Shown: positions 33,011-54,065, counted from the first letter of the stretch. The stretch is 64,000 nucleotides of DNA from Liolophura sinensis (GCF_032854445.1 NC_088296.1:19583485-19647484); one strand, 5' to 3'. Numbers and translations: made by a program. The notes: a model not told the origin generated them from the letters alone.

Positions 33011-33977
33011 AATTGTGACTCCAGCTAAACTAAATCATTATCGTGATCTGACTATGTAAACTCTAGCAGTAAAAGGACAGTGAACAGTTGTGGTGTCATG
33101 TCCGGTGTCTTAGCCATGACAAGTCAGTGAGGCGGCAGTCTGCCATCATTCAGACAGTTATAACTGACCATAGCCGTCTTCACAATGAAATGCCAGAGAC
33201 CTATCAGTAATTCCTCACGGTGATTTGTCATTGTGACGTATCACTGTGACCCATGAGTAATATGTTATTGTCAGGCTTTAATTTGCCAGCTGTTTTGCTT
33301 TAGGGCCATCATTATGAAACAGCTTTAGCAAATGAGAGAGAGAGTGACAAGGCTGGCATACCTGTGGATAATTACCTTGTGGGAACTCTCATCAGAGTGC
33401 GACAGAGCAGCTAATGGAGTCAAACTAGGCAGGCGTACATTACCAGATGTACCCTGTGGATCTTTGGCTATACCACACAAGATGCGTGGAAGATTTTCTA
33501 TCACGGTAGGACAAAATAAACAACTGTGATAAAAAAAATAAAGATAAGAACAGGTCAACCCAATCAACCTATGACTCAGGATCCTGTGTTTGTGGAACCT
33601 GTGTTTGTGTTTTAGTTTACACGTCGAAACAGACATGTGCATACGAGTCGTTAACCAATACTGACGTTCCCGGTCAACAATCCCAAGGCCGTATCCAAAA
33701 CGTCGTCAAAAATCACAAGCCAGTCCCTAGCCTTGGGTGAAGCGGAAATAGACACATTTAGGAAGGAGAGCGCCAGAGATTCTGGACGCTCTGTCCAAAT
33801 TTACTTACGAGATAATTATACTCATTTTAAGACTGAGGAATCTTAGTGTGAAGGCGTTTGATGGAATGGCCTTGAAAGGCGAGTTTTTGCAGTAATAACT
33901 TGAGCCGTTGATTGAAATCGTCACATAACACACATTTTCATAACAAGTGCTACCAGGCGTGATAGTAGTTAATGTGC

Positions 33978-34369
33978 TTAGCCTGCACATTAACTACTGT
34001 AAGATCAGTTGGACCAGTTCCCAACTTAGCCTGCATAATTGCTGTTCTGAGCTCATTTGGCCATGTTCCAAATTTAGCTTGCACATTAACTGCTTTTAGA
34101 GATCAGTTAGGCACGTTCCTAGCTTAGCCTGCACAACCACAGCTCTAAGATCGGTTGGTCATCTTCCCAGTTTAGCCTCCACATTAACCACTCTCAGATC
34201 GGCTGGCCATGTTGCCAGTTTGGCATTCAGTTTAACACTTCTTAAATCGGTTGGCCATGTTCCCAGCCAAGCCTGCACATTCACTTAGATCGGCTGTCAA
34301 TGTTTCCAGCTTAGCTTCCACATTTACCGCTTTTAGATCAGTTGGCCATGTTCTCAGCATAGCCTGCAC

Positions 34370-34371
<2 letters not shown>
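33978..34371. repeat. Minisatellite, 48-bp unit, about 8 copies, unit 2 only
   Basis: Units follow ttagcctgcacattaac, then a variable stretch, then agatcggttggccatgttcc and cag. Seven or eight imperfect copies run up to the T tract. Confidence 0.9.
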
Positions 34372-34400
<29 letters not shown>

Positions 34401-34535
34401 GATTGGTGTTTTACGGCGTACTCAAGAATATTTCACTTATACGACGGCGGCCAGCATTATGGTGGGTGGAAACCGGGCAGAGCCCTGGGAAAACCCACGA
34501 CCATCCGCAGGTAGCTGACAGACCTTCCCACATAC
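34372..34535 (-). mobile_element. 29-nt T tract plus 5'-truncated family A SINE
   Basis: T tract 34372-34400, then gattggtgttttacggcgta and acgacggcggccagcattatgg, to tgacagaccttcccacatac. Read on the reverse strand this is a SINE body ending in a long A tail, as expected for retroposition. The tRNA-like head is missing. The unbroken 29-nt tail suggests a young insertion. Confidence 0.85.
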
Positions 34536-35419
34536 GGCTCTTTATAATACAGACAGTTTGGGTCGTAACAATGGTGAGTCAAAGCATCAAACAACTTTGA
34601 CATTCGGAAGCCAGGAGCAAGAATATATGTATCATCCAAACCGTTATCAGAAGTTTTTACAGACTGTTGTCGGCATGTGTGAGCACTTGCGAAGAACTGT
34701 TGGCGACTGTTTAACATTATACTGACTTACGTTAGCGACTTGTACAAGGAAGTGTAGAATCCTGGAAGGTATAAGCCATAGGCCACAGGGCGACGTCATG
34801 ACAACTGTCTGACAGAGCAGTACAGGCGCCCCAGAGACAAGACAGAATATTTCGTCCCATTTAAATTGCTTGTTACAGCCTCTTTGCGTCTCTTTGACTG
34901 ATGACTAGATGTAAGATTCCTTCACTTCCCTTCAATTCAGGCAGTCTTGAATTCCGTCATTTCGGGCGTAGTGCCGTCAGTATGTCAAAGCTGTACCCTA
35001 CAAAAGCATATTTTCTTTGAGCATACAGTAACGGCAGTTTTCTATCACGATTTGGCCTTGTTGTAAATATATACATAATCTTTTACAAAAGTTAATGTTA
35101 AACACAAATACTAGTACATCCCTTACGTGTACTGTTAATCACACTTAGTACTTTCTGACTCGGGTTGCAAAGATGTTGAATGTAGTTGTCACCAAAAAAG
35201 GCGACGAGTATTAGTAACATGTTCTGGTTAGCTGCTGAATCAATATGATGTAGAACTCTTTTGAAAATGAAGGCATGTAAACTTACTGACCGCTACATTG
35301 TCCAATTACAATTCCCTTTTTCACAGGCCGCTATGTATTTTTATTATCAGTTGTAAAGTCGTCAGTTACAGTGGGCGGAAAGGGTGTAAATTCCCAAAAT
35401 GCAGTATGATCCCAATCCT

Positions 35420-35700
35420 GTATTTATTGATTTATTGATTGTTTTTTTTTTTTTTTTTTGGGCTTTATCTTTTATTGATCGTGCTGAAAAGTACCTACTT
35501 ATACGACGACACCAATATTATGATAGAAACGAAATTGATCATCCGGAAAAAAACTCACAACAATATCATGGTAGTTTTTAAGACCTTCACATGTCCATTT
35601 ACGACAGGGCCAGCAAGAACAGGACTTGAACTCACCGCGACCGCATTGCTAATGGGTTCCTGAGTCACTGTGCTGCGCTAGCAAGTTGGCCATCCGAGCA
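35420..35700 (-). mobile_element. Old tRNA-derived SINE, unit 2
   Basis: Partner of 5280-5540, with the T-rich start at 35442-35459. It carries the same cttgaactcaccgcgaccgc and gctgcgctagcaagttggcc phrases. Confidence 0.65.
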
Positions 35701-37747
35701 CAACAGAACCCATTGACATGAGAGTAGAATATAGAATCACATGCCAACATCGGTCGGGTGGTGGGGCCAAAAGACTATCCACACTGAGCAGACAGACAGA
35801 CAAGTAATTTCACACGCTAATTTCCTAAGCCAGTGGCGACCCAAACAAGGGAGAAATACACAGAGGATTCAGACAGATTTTTTTTCGCATTTGTACTCAG
35901 TACCATTTTAACACTGCCGTTATTAGGCTGCTTTGGGTGCACAGGGGCGTTTTGGGTATCAAACTTATTGGAACTGTCTAAACTTTGGAGAGGTATAAAT
36001 TTTAATGACGAAAGTTTAAAACGTTTTTGAACAAAACCTTCATATTGTCGCTTATGGAAAATTATCATAGGTCACACGAACACCGACACGTGGAATAGAG
36101 TGTAGCGCTTACTACATGTAACCATCTTCTGTGTATTTAAATTGCCAAGTGTTTAATGGCACTCGTTGACAAAAGCGTAGCTGGTGGCGGTTTAAACCTT
36201 TGGCTTCTGCGCAGATTGTGTCGCGGCAATAATTTACGCGCCAGATGGCGCTGTATTCCACAGTCGTTAAGCATTGACACACAGATTAATATGCGACATC
36301 AAATGGTGAAAAAAATTGTCAAATCTTAGCTTGGAATTTGACGATCCACTTACCAATTTATTTATCAGAAAATTCGTCCGTATCTTAACCATGCAATAAA
36401 TGAAAACATTTTAGAGTTGAGTTGGTGAAAAGGTTTTTCGAAGATGCTGTCTTTTATATTTTTTTTCAATTGTTTCAGGATTTTTATAAATAATCTGTGT
36501 GGAAGCATCTCTTCTTAATATTAAACTCATCACGTACACAAACAAATGAAGCTGTTAATTTTAACAAAAACTCTGTTGTCTGAGTGACACGGAGATCTCT
36601 GGTTAAACTTCCGAATTTTCAGACGCTGAATTTGATTTTTTCCTTTGGTAAACTCGCTTCATCCACTGTTACACTGTACATTTTGTGTGGCTAAGATTTA
36701 ATATTGATTACTGTTCTTTCAGTCTGTCCACTTCCCAATATCATTCTATTCCACGAGGTGTTCTAAAATCTTATCTATATGACAAATATCGATACATGTT
36801 ATTGTTGGCATTTTGAAAAGGTGCATGTAGACGTGCACAATATAAAAACATGTACGATGTGGACGTCGGCGGAAGTGTACAGAGATTTACTGTCAGTCAG
36901 TTTTCAGAAGTTTATGGTATTTCATTTCCGTTGTGGATGTTCAGCTGTATTCCCCTCGTAGCTTTCAGCCCTAAAATGGAGAGAGCAGATAGGGCTGTTT
37001 TTCGTGCGCTCACAAATACTTCCGTCTTGTGCTGTAAATCCGGCCTGCCTAAGAAATCAATCTACGTAGTAAAGAAATTCGATATGCTTGTTACTCTTGT
37101 AGCTCTTTTAACACTCAGCTAAGTTCTGACCGCTCGTAATGGTTGGGGTTCTTCTGAGCGCCATATTACTCAGAATATAGTACCTTTATAAATATTTTTT
37201 ACACTCAACTTAACTTTATATACAAGGGTACCTAATTATGAATAAGTAATTAATCTGGACACTTATCCTGTATGTAGCCTGCAGTGATGACGTCAAAGCT
37301 AATAGTTGTCCAGATGCCTAGATGACGTTAAGATGACCCCTCATTCCCGGTAGATTCATCGTTTGTGTCATTTTTCAAACTTACCGACTACTAACTGGAA
37401 ATATGTATAAAATAAAGAGGTAATTGTGAGATATCAAGTATGCCTCAAAATGAATCTATTTTCCAAACAGTGTTGGACATATTATTCTTCACTAGTCTTA
37501 AAACTATAATTTTCACTTTATGTTTAATGTGTATGTGTCGGTTAAGTCACACTCCTTGTTAGTCACGTTCTCTTCTATTCAGTTTCAGGCTAAACTTGGA
37601 GGCTACTGGGGCACTGGGCACGGAAAATCTATTTTCGTTTTCACCCCACATTACCACGGCTTGGCTGCCTCGTATATTTTTTCTCAAGAAATATTCTTTT
37701 CGGTGATAATGTAAGATTAACAGATTGAACAATGTTTACCTGTAAAG
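35701..37747. other. Intergenic, no gene recognised, unit 2
   Basis: Counterpart of 5541-7534. It has about 50 extra bases near 36570-36620 relative to unit 1. The short frames here are not supported as genes. Confidence 0.45.
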
Positions 37748-38167
37748 AGAAGCGTCTTCGGCACAGTAAAAGTTAACGCCTCAAAAGAAGAATGATTTTG
37801 GTCATACGTCTTCGCCACACTTGAAGCTTACCTGTAAGGCGAAGGTTAATCTGAGTCATACATCTTCGCCACACTAGAAGCTGACCTGTACGGTGAGGAA
37901 TGATCTGGATCATATGTCTTTGTCACACTTGAAGCTTACCTGTAAGGCGAAGGTTAATCTGAGTCATACGTCTTCGCCACACTAGAAGCTGACTTGTACG
38001 GTGAGGAATAATCTGGATCATACGTCATCGCCACTGTAGAAGCTTAGCTGTAAGGCGACGTTTTATCTAGATCATTCGTCTTTGCCACACTAAAACCTGC
38101 GAGGTTTCATCTGGGCCATACGTCTTCGCCACACAAGAAGCTTACCTGTAAGGCAAAGTATGATCTG
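37748..38167. repeat. Minisatellite, 54-bp unit, unit 2
   Basis: Same number and order of units as 7535-7954, so the array has not changed length since the duplication, in contrast to the 90-bp array. Confidence 0.9.
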
Positions 38168-38437
38168 TCATGCCATTCAGCAGAAATATATGAAGAGTTT
38201 ACCCTTTATCCTCTCAGTGAGGACGTGAACATGCAGTTTCATATAGTAATAGGTTGCGTGAAAATATGCACTGAATATTTGTCTACTGTGATCAGGACGT
38301 ATAATCCAGACCATGCCGCAACAATGCCAGTACAAAATGCTTTAACATAATTAAACTAGAACTAAAAACTAAACAGTAAAATTTGAGGTTTGTATTTTTC
38401 TTTTATTTTACCACCAGGTATAATTATACCTTGTATC

Positions 38438-38693
38438 CCTCTGGTGGCCGAGTTGGTTAGCACGCCAGCACGGCGCCAAGGCCCAGGGTCCTCACATCAA
38501 TCGGTCGTTTTCGGTTGAAATCCAGCAATTACTGACTTTCTCTCCGGTCAGTCCTGTGGGTGTTAGTCATCTACCTCGTGATGGTCGTAAGTTTCTTCCT
38601 GATCTGTTCGACTTCCTCACATCATATATACTGACATCGCTTGTATGAGTGAAATGTTCTTGAGTACGGTGTAAAACACCAATTAAAAAAATT
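38438..38693 (+). mobile_element. tRNA-derived SINE, unit 2
   Basis: Partner of 8225-8480, with head ctctggtggccgagttgg and tail gtgtaaaacaccaatt. Confidence 0.8.
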
Positions 38694-38704
38694 AGTAAAC
38701 CAAT

Positions 38705-38968
38705 ATGGCTCTGGCGGTGCCTCCGGGGACGAGAAGATTAGCACACCAGCGCAGCGCAATGACCCAAGGGCCTCTCACCAATGTGGTCTCTGTGATTTCA
38801 AACCCAGCTCATGTTTGCTTCGTCTCGGGTTATACGTGGGAAGGTCTATCAACAACCTGCGGATGGTCGTGGATTTTTCTCGGCTGTGCCCGGATTCCAC
38901 CCACCGTAACGCTGACCGCGGTCGTATGCGTGAAATATTCTTCACTACGGCATAAAACTTCAATGAAC
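38705..38968 (+). mobile_element. tRNA-derived SINE (family A), unit 2
   Basis: Partner of 8492-8755 with only a few substitutions. Confidence 0.8.
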
Positions 38969-39847
38969 TAAGCCAATCAGTTTTGTTGAGGATAGAGAGT
39001 ATGCTCTGCTGATACCAGTTCACAAGAGAGGCTGATTTCAGGCACAAACAAATGCAACTTTAAAAGATAGTTTGATGACAAGAAACTCGTTAAGCTGAGC
39101 AAAAAGAAATAAAATTTTTAATTTTAAAACTTATTATGCCATGCGTTGTATTGATACAGATTGTTTATTCAGTGAAATAAAGGAATTGAAAAACACATGT
39201 ACTAAGCATACAAGCCGACAATATTCGTTAGCCAATGGTAATGCAGTGTACAAAATCCTGCTAAAAATCATTCCTTTTAAAAATAGGAACGATTGTCGAA
39301 TTTCCCTCACTGAAGCTAGTTCTTATGTGCTTTGTCGGTTCACCAAACCAATATTTTTCTTGTTAGTCACGCACATATATGTATAACAGAAAGGTTTGTC
39401 AAATAAGACAGATGTTCTGTCTAAACTTTACATGGATCAGTATATTTTGATAAAAGTTTAATTACTTGAAAGGACCGCTTTAAATCCATCTACAGGCCAA
39501 ACCTGCTAAGTACGTAGATCCGTGGATCTTCTAATCCCACATGGCACATCACCTTAATGACAGTTTAAACACTCTCGTGCTTTTATTCTCGATGATTTCT
39601 CTGCCCTCTAGTGAATTTTCTTCTGCTGCAGCTTGCAACATCCTAAAGGCTAATAGACGATACAGCCATTTAGCAGGCAATTTCAAGAGCCTGGAGTATC
39701 AAGTTGTATACCAGAACAGATGTTACATCAAAGAGAAATGTATCTCCTAAAGCGGTTTGAGACATTACACTAATTACCTACACAATACAAGCCTTTGTTC
39801 TCTATGTTAACAATGACAAGATGTCCACATGGCACATTCCATTGGTG

Positions 39848-39853
39848 TATAAA
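39848..39853 (+). promoter_or_regulatory. TATA box of the protease gene, unit 2
   Basis: TATAAA 62 bp before the ATG at 39910. The promoter-proximal sequence is identical to that of unit 1 by eye. Confidence 0.65.
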
Positions 39854-39909
39854 TGGACCTGTCATTTCCACAGATAAATCGTTTTCGTCGAAGACATCCA
39901 AGAATCAAG

Positions 39910-46713
<6,804 letters not shown>

Positions 46714-49700
46714 TCATTGATTTAATTCTCTGTTGTCGGTGTGAAAATCCCTAAATAAAACAAAATCTAGCAAGTCTTAAGAACTAGTTTGACATTTTTT
46801 ATTGTAGTATTCTTCTGTAAAAAGATTTTTATCTTTATTCTGAATGGTGTTTTACGCCCTACTACAAAGATTGAAGTGTTGATAGGCACGGGAACATACG
46901 GGGAGTTACGGGTCAAGTGTGAGTGTGTATGTCACACGTGTACAATCATTTCCAATTTGATACAACCATTACCAGAGGTGTTTTGCTTGATTCATGTGTT
47001 GTAAAACAAAGTGTTCTTTGATCTGAGGTGCTGGTCTAGAAAGTCATTATGGTACAATGTAAAGAAAATGTCCACAACGTCCCCTACGTCCCCTTTTAGG
47101 AGTGGTAAGAGTCGGCGTAGACAGCAAACTTGACAGACATGTTCCTTTACTCTAAATTTGCCTTTAGAAACTACTGCACTTACTATCCCTTCTAATGCTG
47201 ACAAATACCTCTACTATTTTCGCATTTATGGCTGGGGAAAATAAGTAACTGTAAGTGACAGAGTTACACGGTCCACACATTTGACTGATAACATTACAGT
47301 CTCACAAAAACTATGCGTGCATAAGGATTTTACGTCGTAATTATCAATCGTTCAGCCATATGACGACGAGGGTCCTCTTGCTAGCCGAGCCCAGGGGAAA
47401 CCCACGACCAACTGCAGGTTGCTGCAGAGCATCCCACACACGACTGAAGAAGATGCCATCATGAGCTGGACTTGAACTCACAGCAATGCGCTACATGAAT
47501 GTGGTGATATTGTCCATTGATTGTGTGAATGTTGGTGGTTGCGTAGAATCAGGCTCAGCGTAGAATTAGGTTGATTTTTTGACACTTGGTAGAGAAAATG
47601 TGCACGGGGTGATATGACGATCCAACGTTAGGGGACATATACTGAGGGACAAATTGTTTTACAAATTGGATGATCGGTTTACCACGATTATCCATGTTCC
47701 TCCCACCCGTGACTCTTATCGCGCAATGGTATACCTTTCTCCCTCGTAATGACGTCGATGGTCCAATCCGAATTGATATCTGGTTGAAAATCCACAAATC
47801 GTCATCATAAAAAGAAAAGTACAAACTATAAATTACACGACGTGAGTCACAATAGCACTGAAACATTTTGAGAACGGCGTTGCATTGTGTGTGTGCGTGT
47901 GCATATGTGTGTGCGTGCGTATGTACTTGATTTATATCCCTGAGTACAAGCTTCAGAAATTCCATGCAGGTGTTTTTCTTTCATTGCCGTTTAACACTGT
48001 AATCACAAAGTAAACATGGTGAATTGTTTGATTGACTGATTGACTAAATGGTGTTTAACTCCACGCTCAAGATTTTTTTCACGTATACATGTACATGTAT
48101 ATCATTGCTGTCAGGTTTATAAGTGGAGGAAATCTGAGAGCTGACTTAGACGAATTAGCCAGATTTGGGTTCGAACCCAAATTACACTCATTGATTAAGA
48201 GCCTGACATATATACATTCCGTCGCAGTGAGCCAGCGCTTTAACTACCTGAACCAGCAGGGTCCCAATGCGTAAAGAAAATCAGGTAGAGTCGAGGAATA
48301 CCACACAATACTTGTGTAATACACCTTGCGTTTATCGACTCTACTGATTGGTATTCATCCCTTTTCAATTTTTTTTTCACCCCCTATGATTGCTCACAAT
48401 TTTTGTTTGGGCGAATGAGGACATATAATATGTTTACAACGCTCCCTTCACGCCATTAAAATAACATTGACTATGTGTATATCCAGTCGAGCAAAGAAAT
48501 TCTTCTCTTTCATAAATTTATTTACAGGTGCAACATAATAAACAGTTAAATGGGTCGCAGAATTCGACAATGTCTCGATTTCATGGTTGACTGAGCAAGT
48601 GGATCACATTAAACCTACAAATGAAGACACGCGCCTAGTGACAGCTACTTCAGATGTACAAGGTGTATACAGTCACTTTTTAAACGATTTTACAGGTATA
48701 TGTGTGCGCGTCATCCTCGATTAGTTTTTACATCAGGAAGCGGTTTCACACCCTCGAGCTCTTTTGGCTGGTTGTGGCAAGTGGATATGTGTTTCTGGCT
48801 GTAGAACACGCACTTTCAGTGTAAGGTAAGTTAGTACATGCCTTCGTTGAGTGACTTTATTCACGTACATGTACTCGTATTTTACTGACTCTGATATGGA
48901 GACCATGTACAAAGATATGAGAATCATGTTAAAAGAAAGGAAGTCCGTATTAAAAGATAGTATGCGAATGTAATAGAATAGGAGGCCCAAATTAAAGGAT
49001 AAGAGTCCCATGTTACAGAGGAGGAGGCAAATGTCAAAATATAAAGAGCCCATCTTAAAAGACACGGTGGGCATGGTAGAAGATAGGACGCCCATATGTA
49101 GGTCTACATGTATTCATTTCATTGATGTTTTACGCCGTACTCAATAATATTTATTTTTAAATACATATAATACTTATATGACGGCGGCCAGCATAGTGGT
49201 GAGAGGTAACCGCAGGAAGCGCACATGTTAAGGGATAAGAGGTCTTTGTTGGAAGATAGAAGGCTGATGATATAGGATAGGAGGCCCATATCAACAGACG
49301 GGGGGGTGGGGGGGGGGGGGTTCACGTTTAAGGACACAAGGTTCATGTTAAAAGATAGGCGGAGATATTGGGCTCATGCTATAATAAGATATGTGAGAAA
49401 ATTGACCGACTGACCGACAAACAGACAAACAGACTGAAAGACTGACTTTAGGAGCTGTTTAGTTACAGCTAAACATCGTTGCAGACCATGCAAAATATTC
49501 CACAGAATAGTTATTAAACAGTGCTGACAAGTTTAATGTTTTATGGCCAGCAAGTTAAATATACCTGGTGCCACTAGTGCGGAAGTTGTGAACACAGGTA
49601 CGTATATATGTATGCACAAACGTTGGAACACAGGTATATATACTGTGCGTGGCATGCCAGAAACATAATCAAAGCTAAGCGCCAAAAACCCAGTTAAAGA

Positions 49701-51523
49701 CACATCGCTCGGCAATAATAAAACTTATATTTACTTATTTATTGGATTCTTCTTAAATATCATGTATGTTTTTACGCCTTTCCCTTAGACAATGACTGCC
49801 AGTTTTATGGGTGGTGGAAACAAAAGTGTCCAGGTTAAAGCACCAGCTCTTTGATTTGTTCATTTATTTGCCTGGTGTATGCCGGAGTGGGGTTCGTGTA
49901 TTGATCGCGTTGAATGACACGAACAGTTGTAATCTGAGTTACTTAGTTTATTGTCGACACCTTATATCCTAGCATGGTATACGATTTGAATACTGATGTC
50001 ACTCTGTCCCCTGGAAGATACCTTGCGTCCTGCCAACATAACTGAAAACTGTGCAATGCTTTTCTTTGCATGAGTCCGTCCTATTTTCGTACTTTATATA
50101 CTCTCTTAGCTCTTTGGTAAATTGTGATAAAGGTCGTTTTGGGAATTGGACCTACGATTTTTGACCTGTAACGTTCATCTTAGTTGACGACTGGTGTACG
50201 AGTATTTGTTTCGGCGCATAGATTCATGAGTATTTTACTTAAACGACATGGACAAGCATTATAAGGACAGAAAACCGACCACAGTCAGGGGATTGCACAA
50301 TGCTTCTTGCTTACCATTAGATAGAGCTATATGTCAGAGAAAGTCCTGTAATCTATCAACTCAAACCCAACCTAAGCAATGGAGTAATATGAATTTTCTC
50401 AACAGCTGCTTTTCTAGACCAATGATGTCTAAGCCATGGTGCTAGGGGGCATGTAATTTGTTGCTCTTTATGAATTTACACAAACAGTTAGAATAAAACC
50501 ATAACTGATGGAAATTGACAAGAGACCGTATTTCACCAGCTCTAACACTGTCGTCGCTATTCTGGCTTTTCGTTTTATACTTTACGTCTATCACTCTGTC
50601 GGTTCTGCTCTGGGCTTTCTCTGTGCTGTATGTCTATCACACTGTCGGGGCTGCTCTGGGTTTTCTCTCTATGGTGTACGTCTTAAAATTATATTTAATT
50701 GTTTTTGGTCACCGCTATTTCCTCTCCACCATTGCGGTATACACGAACAATTCTAAAGTATAGCACTAAATAACAGTCAAATAAATAATAAAAATAGAAA
50801 AATAAATCCTTGTAACGTTGTAAAGCATGGGAATTAGTATATTCATGTGGTACAATGTTATGAATATGAGTCTATATACAATTTATTTTCAGACTTACAC
50901 TATGGTGTGTACATAGCTAAACTGGTTCATTACCCAGATTATTGCATACGCCTATGTAAGATACAGCACTAACGCTCTCACGCACGACAGATAAGGACCT
51001 GTCCATGCACGGGTAAATAAACACTGAATTGTTAAGTAATCATACACAGTAGTTCAATACGTGGAATACTCTACATCCTGTACTGCCTGAATTTACATGT
51101 ACTGTACTCGGTGCGCCAAAACCACTATTGAACTTTATCTATGATAGGCTTTTATGATTTAGCTGTAAAAGGTCAGTCATGCTAATCATCTGTATGCCAG
51201 AATAGCAGATGCTGGATTGACGTATGTTTATTTCATTTTCATTTTTCCCCATCTAAATATAAATTACATGCATACAATAGACTGCCATACGTACGATTGT
51301 TCAGAGCCTGAAAAATTGTTGTTGTTCATAATATAAGTAACTCTGCTGTAAAATGTTTCACACACGTAATATAGTATTCATTGTCATTTAAACTAATTAG
51401 CCGTTTACTCGACCTAAAATTATTTTTTTGCTCCGCACAGTTATCGCCTACTTATTCTCCGGACTTATCGCTTGAGACAAAGTTATATTTTGTCCATTAT
51501 TTATCTCTTGCAAGGACTGAAAT
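46714..51523. other. Intergenic region between protease and esterase pseudogene, unit 2
   Basis: Counterpart of 16851-21183, with AATAAA at 46754. It holds a SINE fragment (about 47355-47490), the 24-bp minisatellite with a G tract (about 48897-49375) and an insertion absent from unit 1 (about 50104-50565). Just after the insertion, a 39-bp phrase (tctatcac(t/a)ctgtcgg and following) is tandemly doubled relative to unit 1. No gene recognised. Confidence 0.5.
50104..50565. other. About 460-bp block in unit 2 with no counterpart in unit 1
   Basis: In unit 1, tttatatactttctt leads straight to ggcttttcgttttatac. In unit 2 the two are separated by this block. It contains a SINE-tail-like stretch (gagtattttacttaaacgac, acaagcattataaggacag). 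Insertion here and deletion in unit 1 are both possible. Confidence 0.7.
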
Positions 51524-53200
51524 ATGGGCGCAGCACTATTTTCATTCCTGGCCTTCGTTTCCATACAGATTGTGTCAGCTTCTGTTGTCAACACAACAAT
51601 CGGTGAAATTCAAGGAACAGAACTCTTGCGTTTTGGGGTTGAGACGTTTCTTGGAATTCCGTATGCTGAGGCTCCGGAGGGGAGCCTTCGGTTTAAACCT
51701 CCAGTCAGGAAAAACCGGATGGACAGTACGTATCAGGCAGTGACCAACTAGTACATCTGTCCCCAGGAGAGGGATTTAATTGTCAGAACTGGAAATGTTA
51801 CGATCACAGAGGATTGTTTACGATTAGATATTTACAAACCGTTCCAGGCTTCAAAGAACAAACCGGTGCCTGTGATGATTTGGATTCATGGAGGAAGTTT
51901 TATTACAGGGGACAGTCAATCGTATAACGGAGTCTCATTGGCTACAGATTATGACGTCATCGTCGTCGTCATCAATTACCGCTTAGGATTCTTCTGATTT
52001 CTTGACACGTTAAATGAAAATGCTGTTGGAAACTTCGGCCTTCGAGATCAGTGTTCTGCCATAGAATGGGTTAGCGAGAATATCGAAGAATTTGGTGGGA
52101 ATTCCAGTAGCGTGACGATTTTTGGAGAAAGCGCGGGGTCTGCCTGCGCCATGCAACTTGCGCTGTCATCCTTGTGTTATGGGAAGTTCCATCGAATCGT
52201 TGCACAAAGCGGAACGGCTTGGAATCTTTGGAGTCATAATAGACAACCTTTGAAGCTGGCACGAGACACTGCAACTAAGGCCGGATGTCCTAAGAAAACT
52301 GGGCCCTTGGTGAAATGCCTGAGGGAGAAGCCGATGCAGGAGCTAATTCGCCTCCAGACGTCTCAGTTTATTTGGCTGCCAACTTATCGACCTGATGTAT
52401 TCCCGGAGGATCCAATAAGTGTCATAAAAAACCCGGCATCCTCTGATGTTCTGAACAGATTTCGATCTCTTGACCTTTTAATTGGGGTCAATAACGAGGA
52501 AGGTGAATTTGCGATTACCTTTGAAATTACAGGTCAGATTTTTGGTACCATCACTAACAAATCTGCCGCCCTTATATCGGACGATGCCTTGGACGGGAGG
52601 ATGCGAAGCAATCTTGAAATTTTTGTCACACAAGACTATAACATTACCAAAATTTTCTTCCCATGGTGAAGTATGAATACACTGACTGGAAAAATCCAGA
52701 GGAACTTTTCGCCAACACGCGGACGATTAATCGCTTTATGGGAGACCTACTCTTTGTAGTTAATGCCGTGCAAGCAGCTCGCTACCACGCAGACGATGTG
52801 GCGTCTCCTCAAGGTGCATATCACTCAGGAAACACCTACTTTTACCAGTTCGTCCACAAGAGCTCCTGGCTGCCGGTATACCCATGGACCGACGGGGCCA
52901 CTCACGGGGATGAACTGCAGTACCTATTTGGCTTCCCGGATCCCTCAAACGCCACCCCGGAAGAAACGCTCCTCTCGAAGACGGTAAAGGAATACTGGAC
53001 AAACTTCGCAAAAACTGGGTGAGGCATGATTATCCACTCATTTTTAAAGACAAAGAAAAAAAATAGCAAGAAGTGAGTGTCAGACATAACATATTTCAAC
53101 GCAGGATATAGCTTTCAGTTTGAAAGGATTTAGTATTTTCTAGGGTGATGGTATGCGGGGACTCTGCTGGGTCTAAGGTCTAAGTGTTTACTTTATTCAT

Positions 53201-53435
53201 TTCATTAGTGTTTTACGCTGTAAACAAGAAAATTTCTCTTATTTGACAACAGTCAACATTATGGTGAGAGGAAACCGGGCAAAACCCGATGCTCACCCAC
53301 GACCATCCGTAGGTTGCTGTCAGACCTTCACACATATGGCCGGAAAAGAAGCCAGCATGAGCAGGACTTGAACTCGCAGCGACTGCATTGGTGAATGGCT
53401 CCTTGCGTGATAAGCACTGAGGCTAAGGAAGACCC
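53201..53435 (-). mobile_element. tRNA-derived SINE (family A) in esterase pseudogene intron, unit 2
   Basis: Partner of 22851-23090, with several substitutions. Confidence 0.85.
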
Positions 53436-53805
53436 TCGTGGATCTCAAAGACGTCACATTCGTATTTTTGCTTCCGATTGTTCGTTTTAAGCCAGGCCTA
53501 TTCGGTGAATTCTTTCATATACTTCTATAGGTTCACTGAATATAAATGCTGAAGCCTAGTAGTCCATGTGTGTTACGTGTCAAAAGCCTAATGTGACGTT
53601 AATATCTAATGTACAGTTTACGGGTACACCGTACGTAGTTCAGGCATTTTCCAGCATGTTTCCGGATCATTGATAAAAGCGGTAAATGCATAAGGTCGTG
53701 AGTAACCGGGCACCAGCCTCATAACAGTATTCTCTGTGATATCTAAGACGAATCTAACTATTCATACACCACTGTCATGTGAGGACCATCCTTGATCCTC
53801 GGAAG

Positions 53806-54065
53806 CATCCATTGGGTGGATGTTCTGAGTGAGTGAGTGAGTGTTTGGGTTTTAAAATCGCACTCAACAATTTTTTAGTCATTTGACGACGAGGTAGGCC
53901 TTGGAGTGTATGTAATGTGATTCTTCGTTGCAGGACGGATTTTCACCGGCCTTTTATCTAGTGCTGTTACACTTAGACGCCTTACCGAATTCAACTAAGC
54001 CCGAGCCATTATACTGATACCGGTCAACCAGTCGTTGCACTGTCCCCTTCATGCTGAACGCTAAG
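53806..54065. mobile_element. SINE-like insertion (third family) in unit 2 only
   Basis: After ccttgatcctcggaag, unit 2 has about 260 bp absent from unit 1: gtttgggttttaaaatcgca, ctcaacaattttttagtc, atttgacgacgag and, near its end, ttatactgataccggtcaac. The end segment matches the repeat at 14765-14870. The family B SINE sequence resumes after it. Confidence 0.65.

Larger units (their letters stand above)
32766..34538. repeat. 1.77-kb block present only in unit 2, bounded by about 33-bp direct repeats
   Basis: The phrase ctctttataatacagacag followed by t(t/c)gggt(c/g)gtaacaat occurs at 32766 and again at 34539. Unit 1 has it once (about 2326). The block holds an 80-bp segment also found at 61070-61155, a family B SINE, a 48-bp minisatellite, a T tract and a truncated family A SINE. 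It was either gained in unit 2 or lost from unit 1 by recombination between the direct repeats. Confidence 0.75.
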
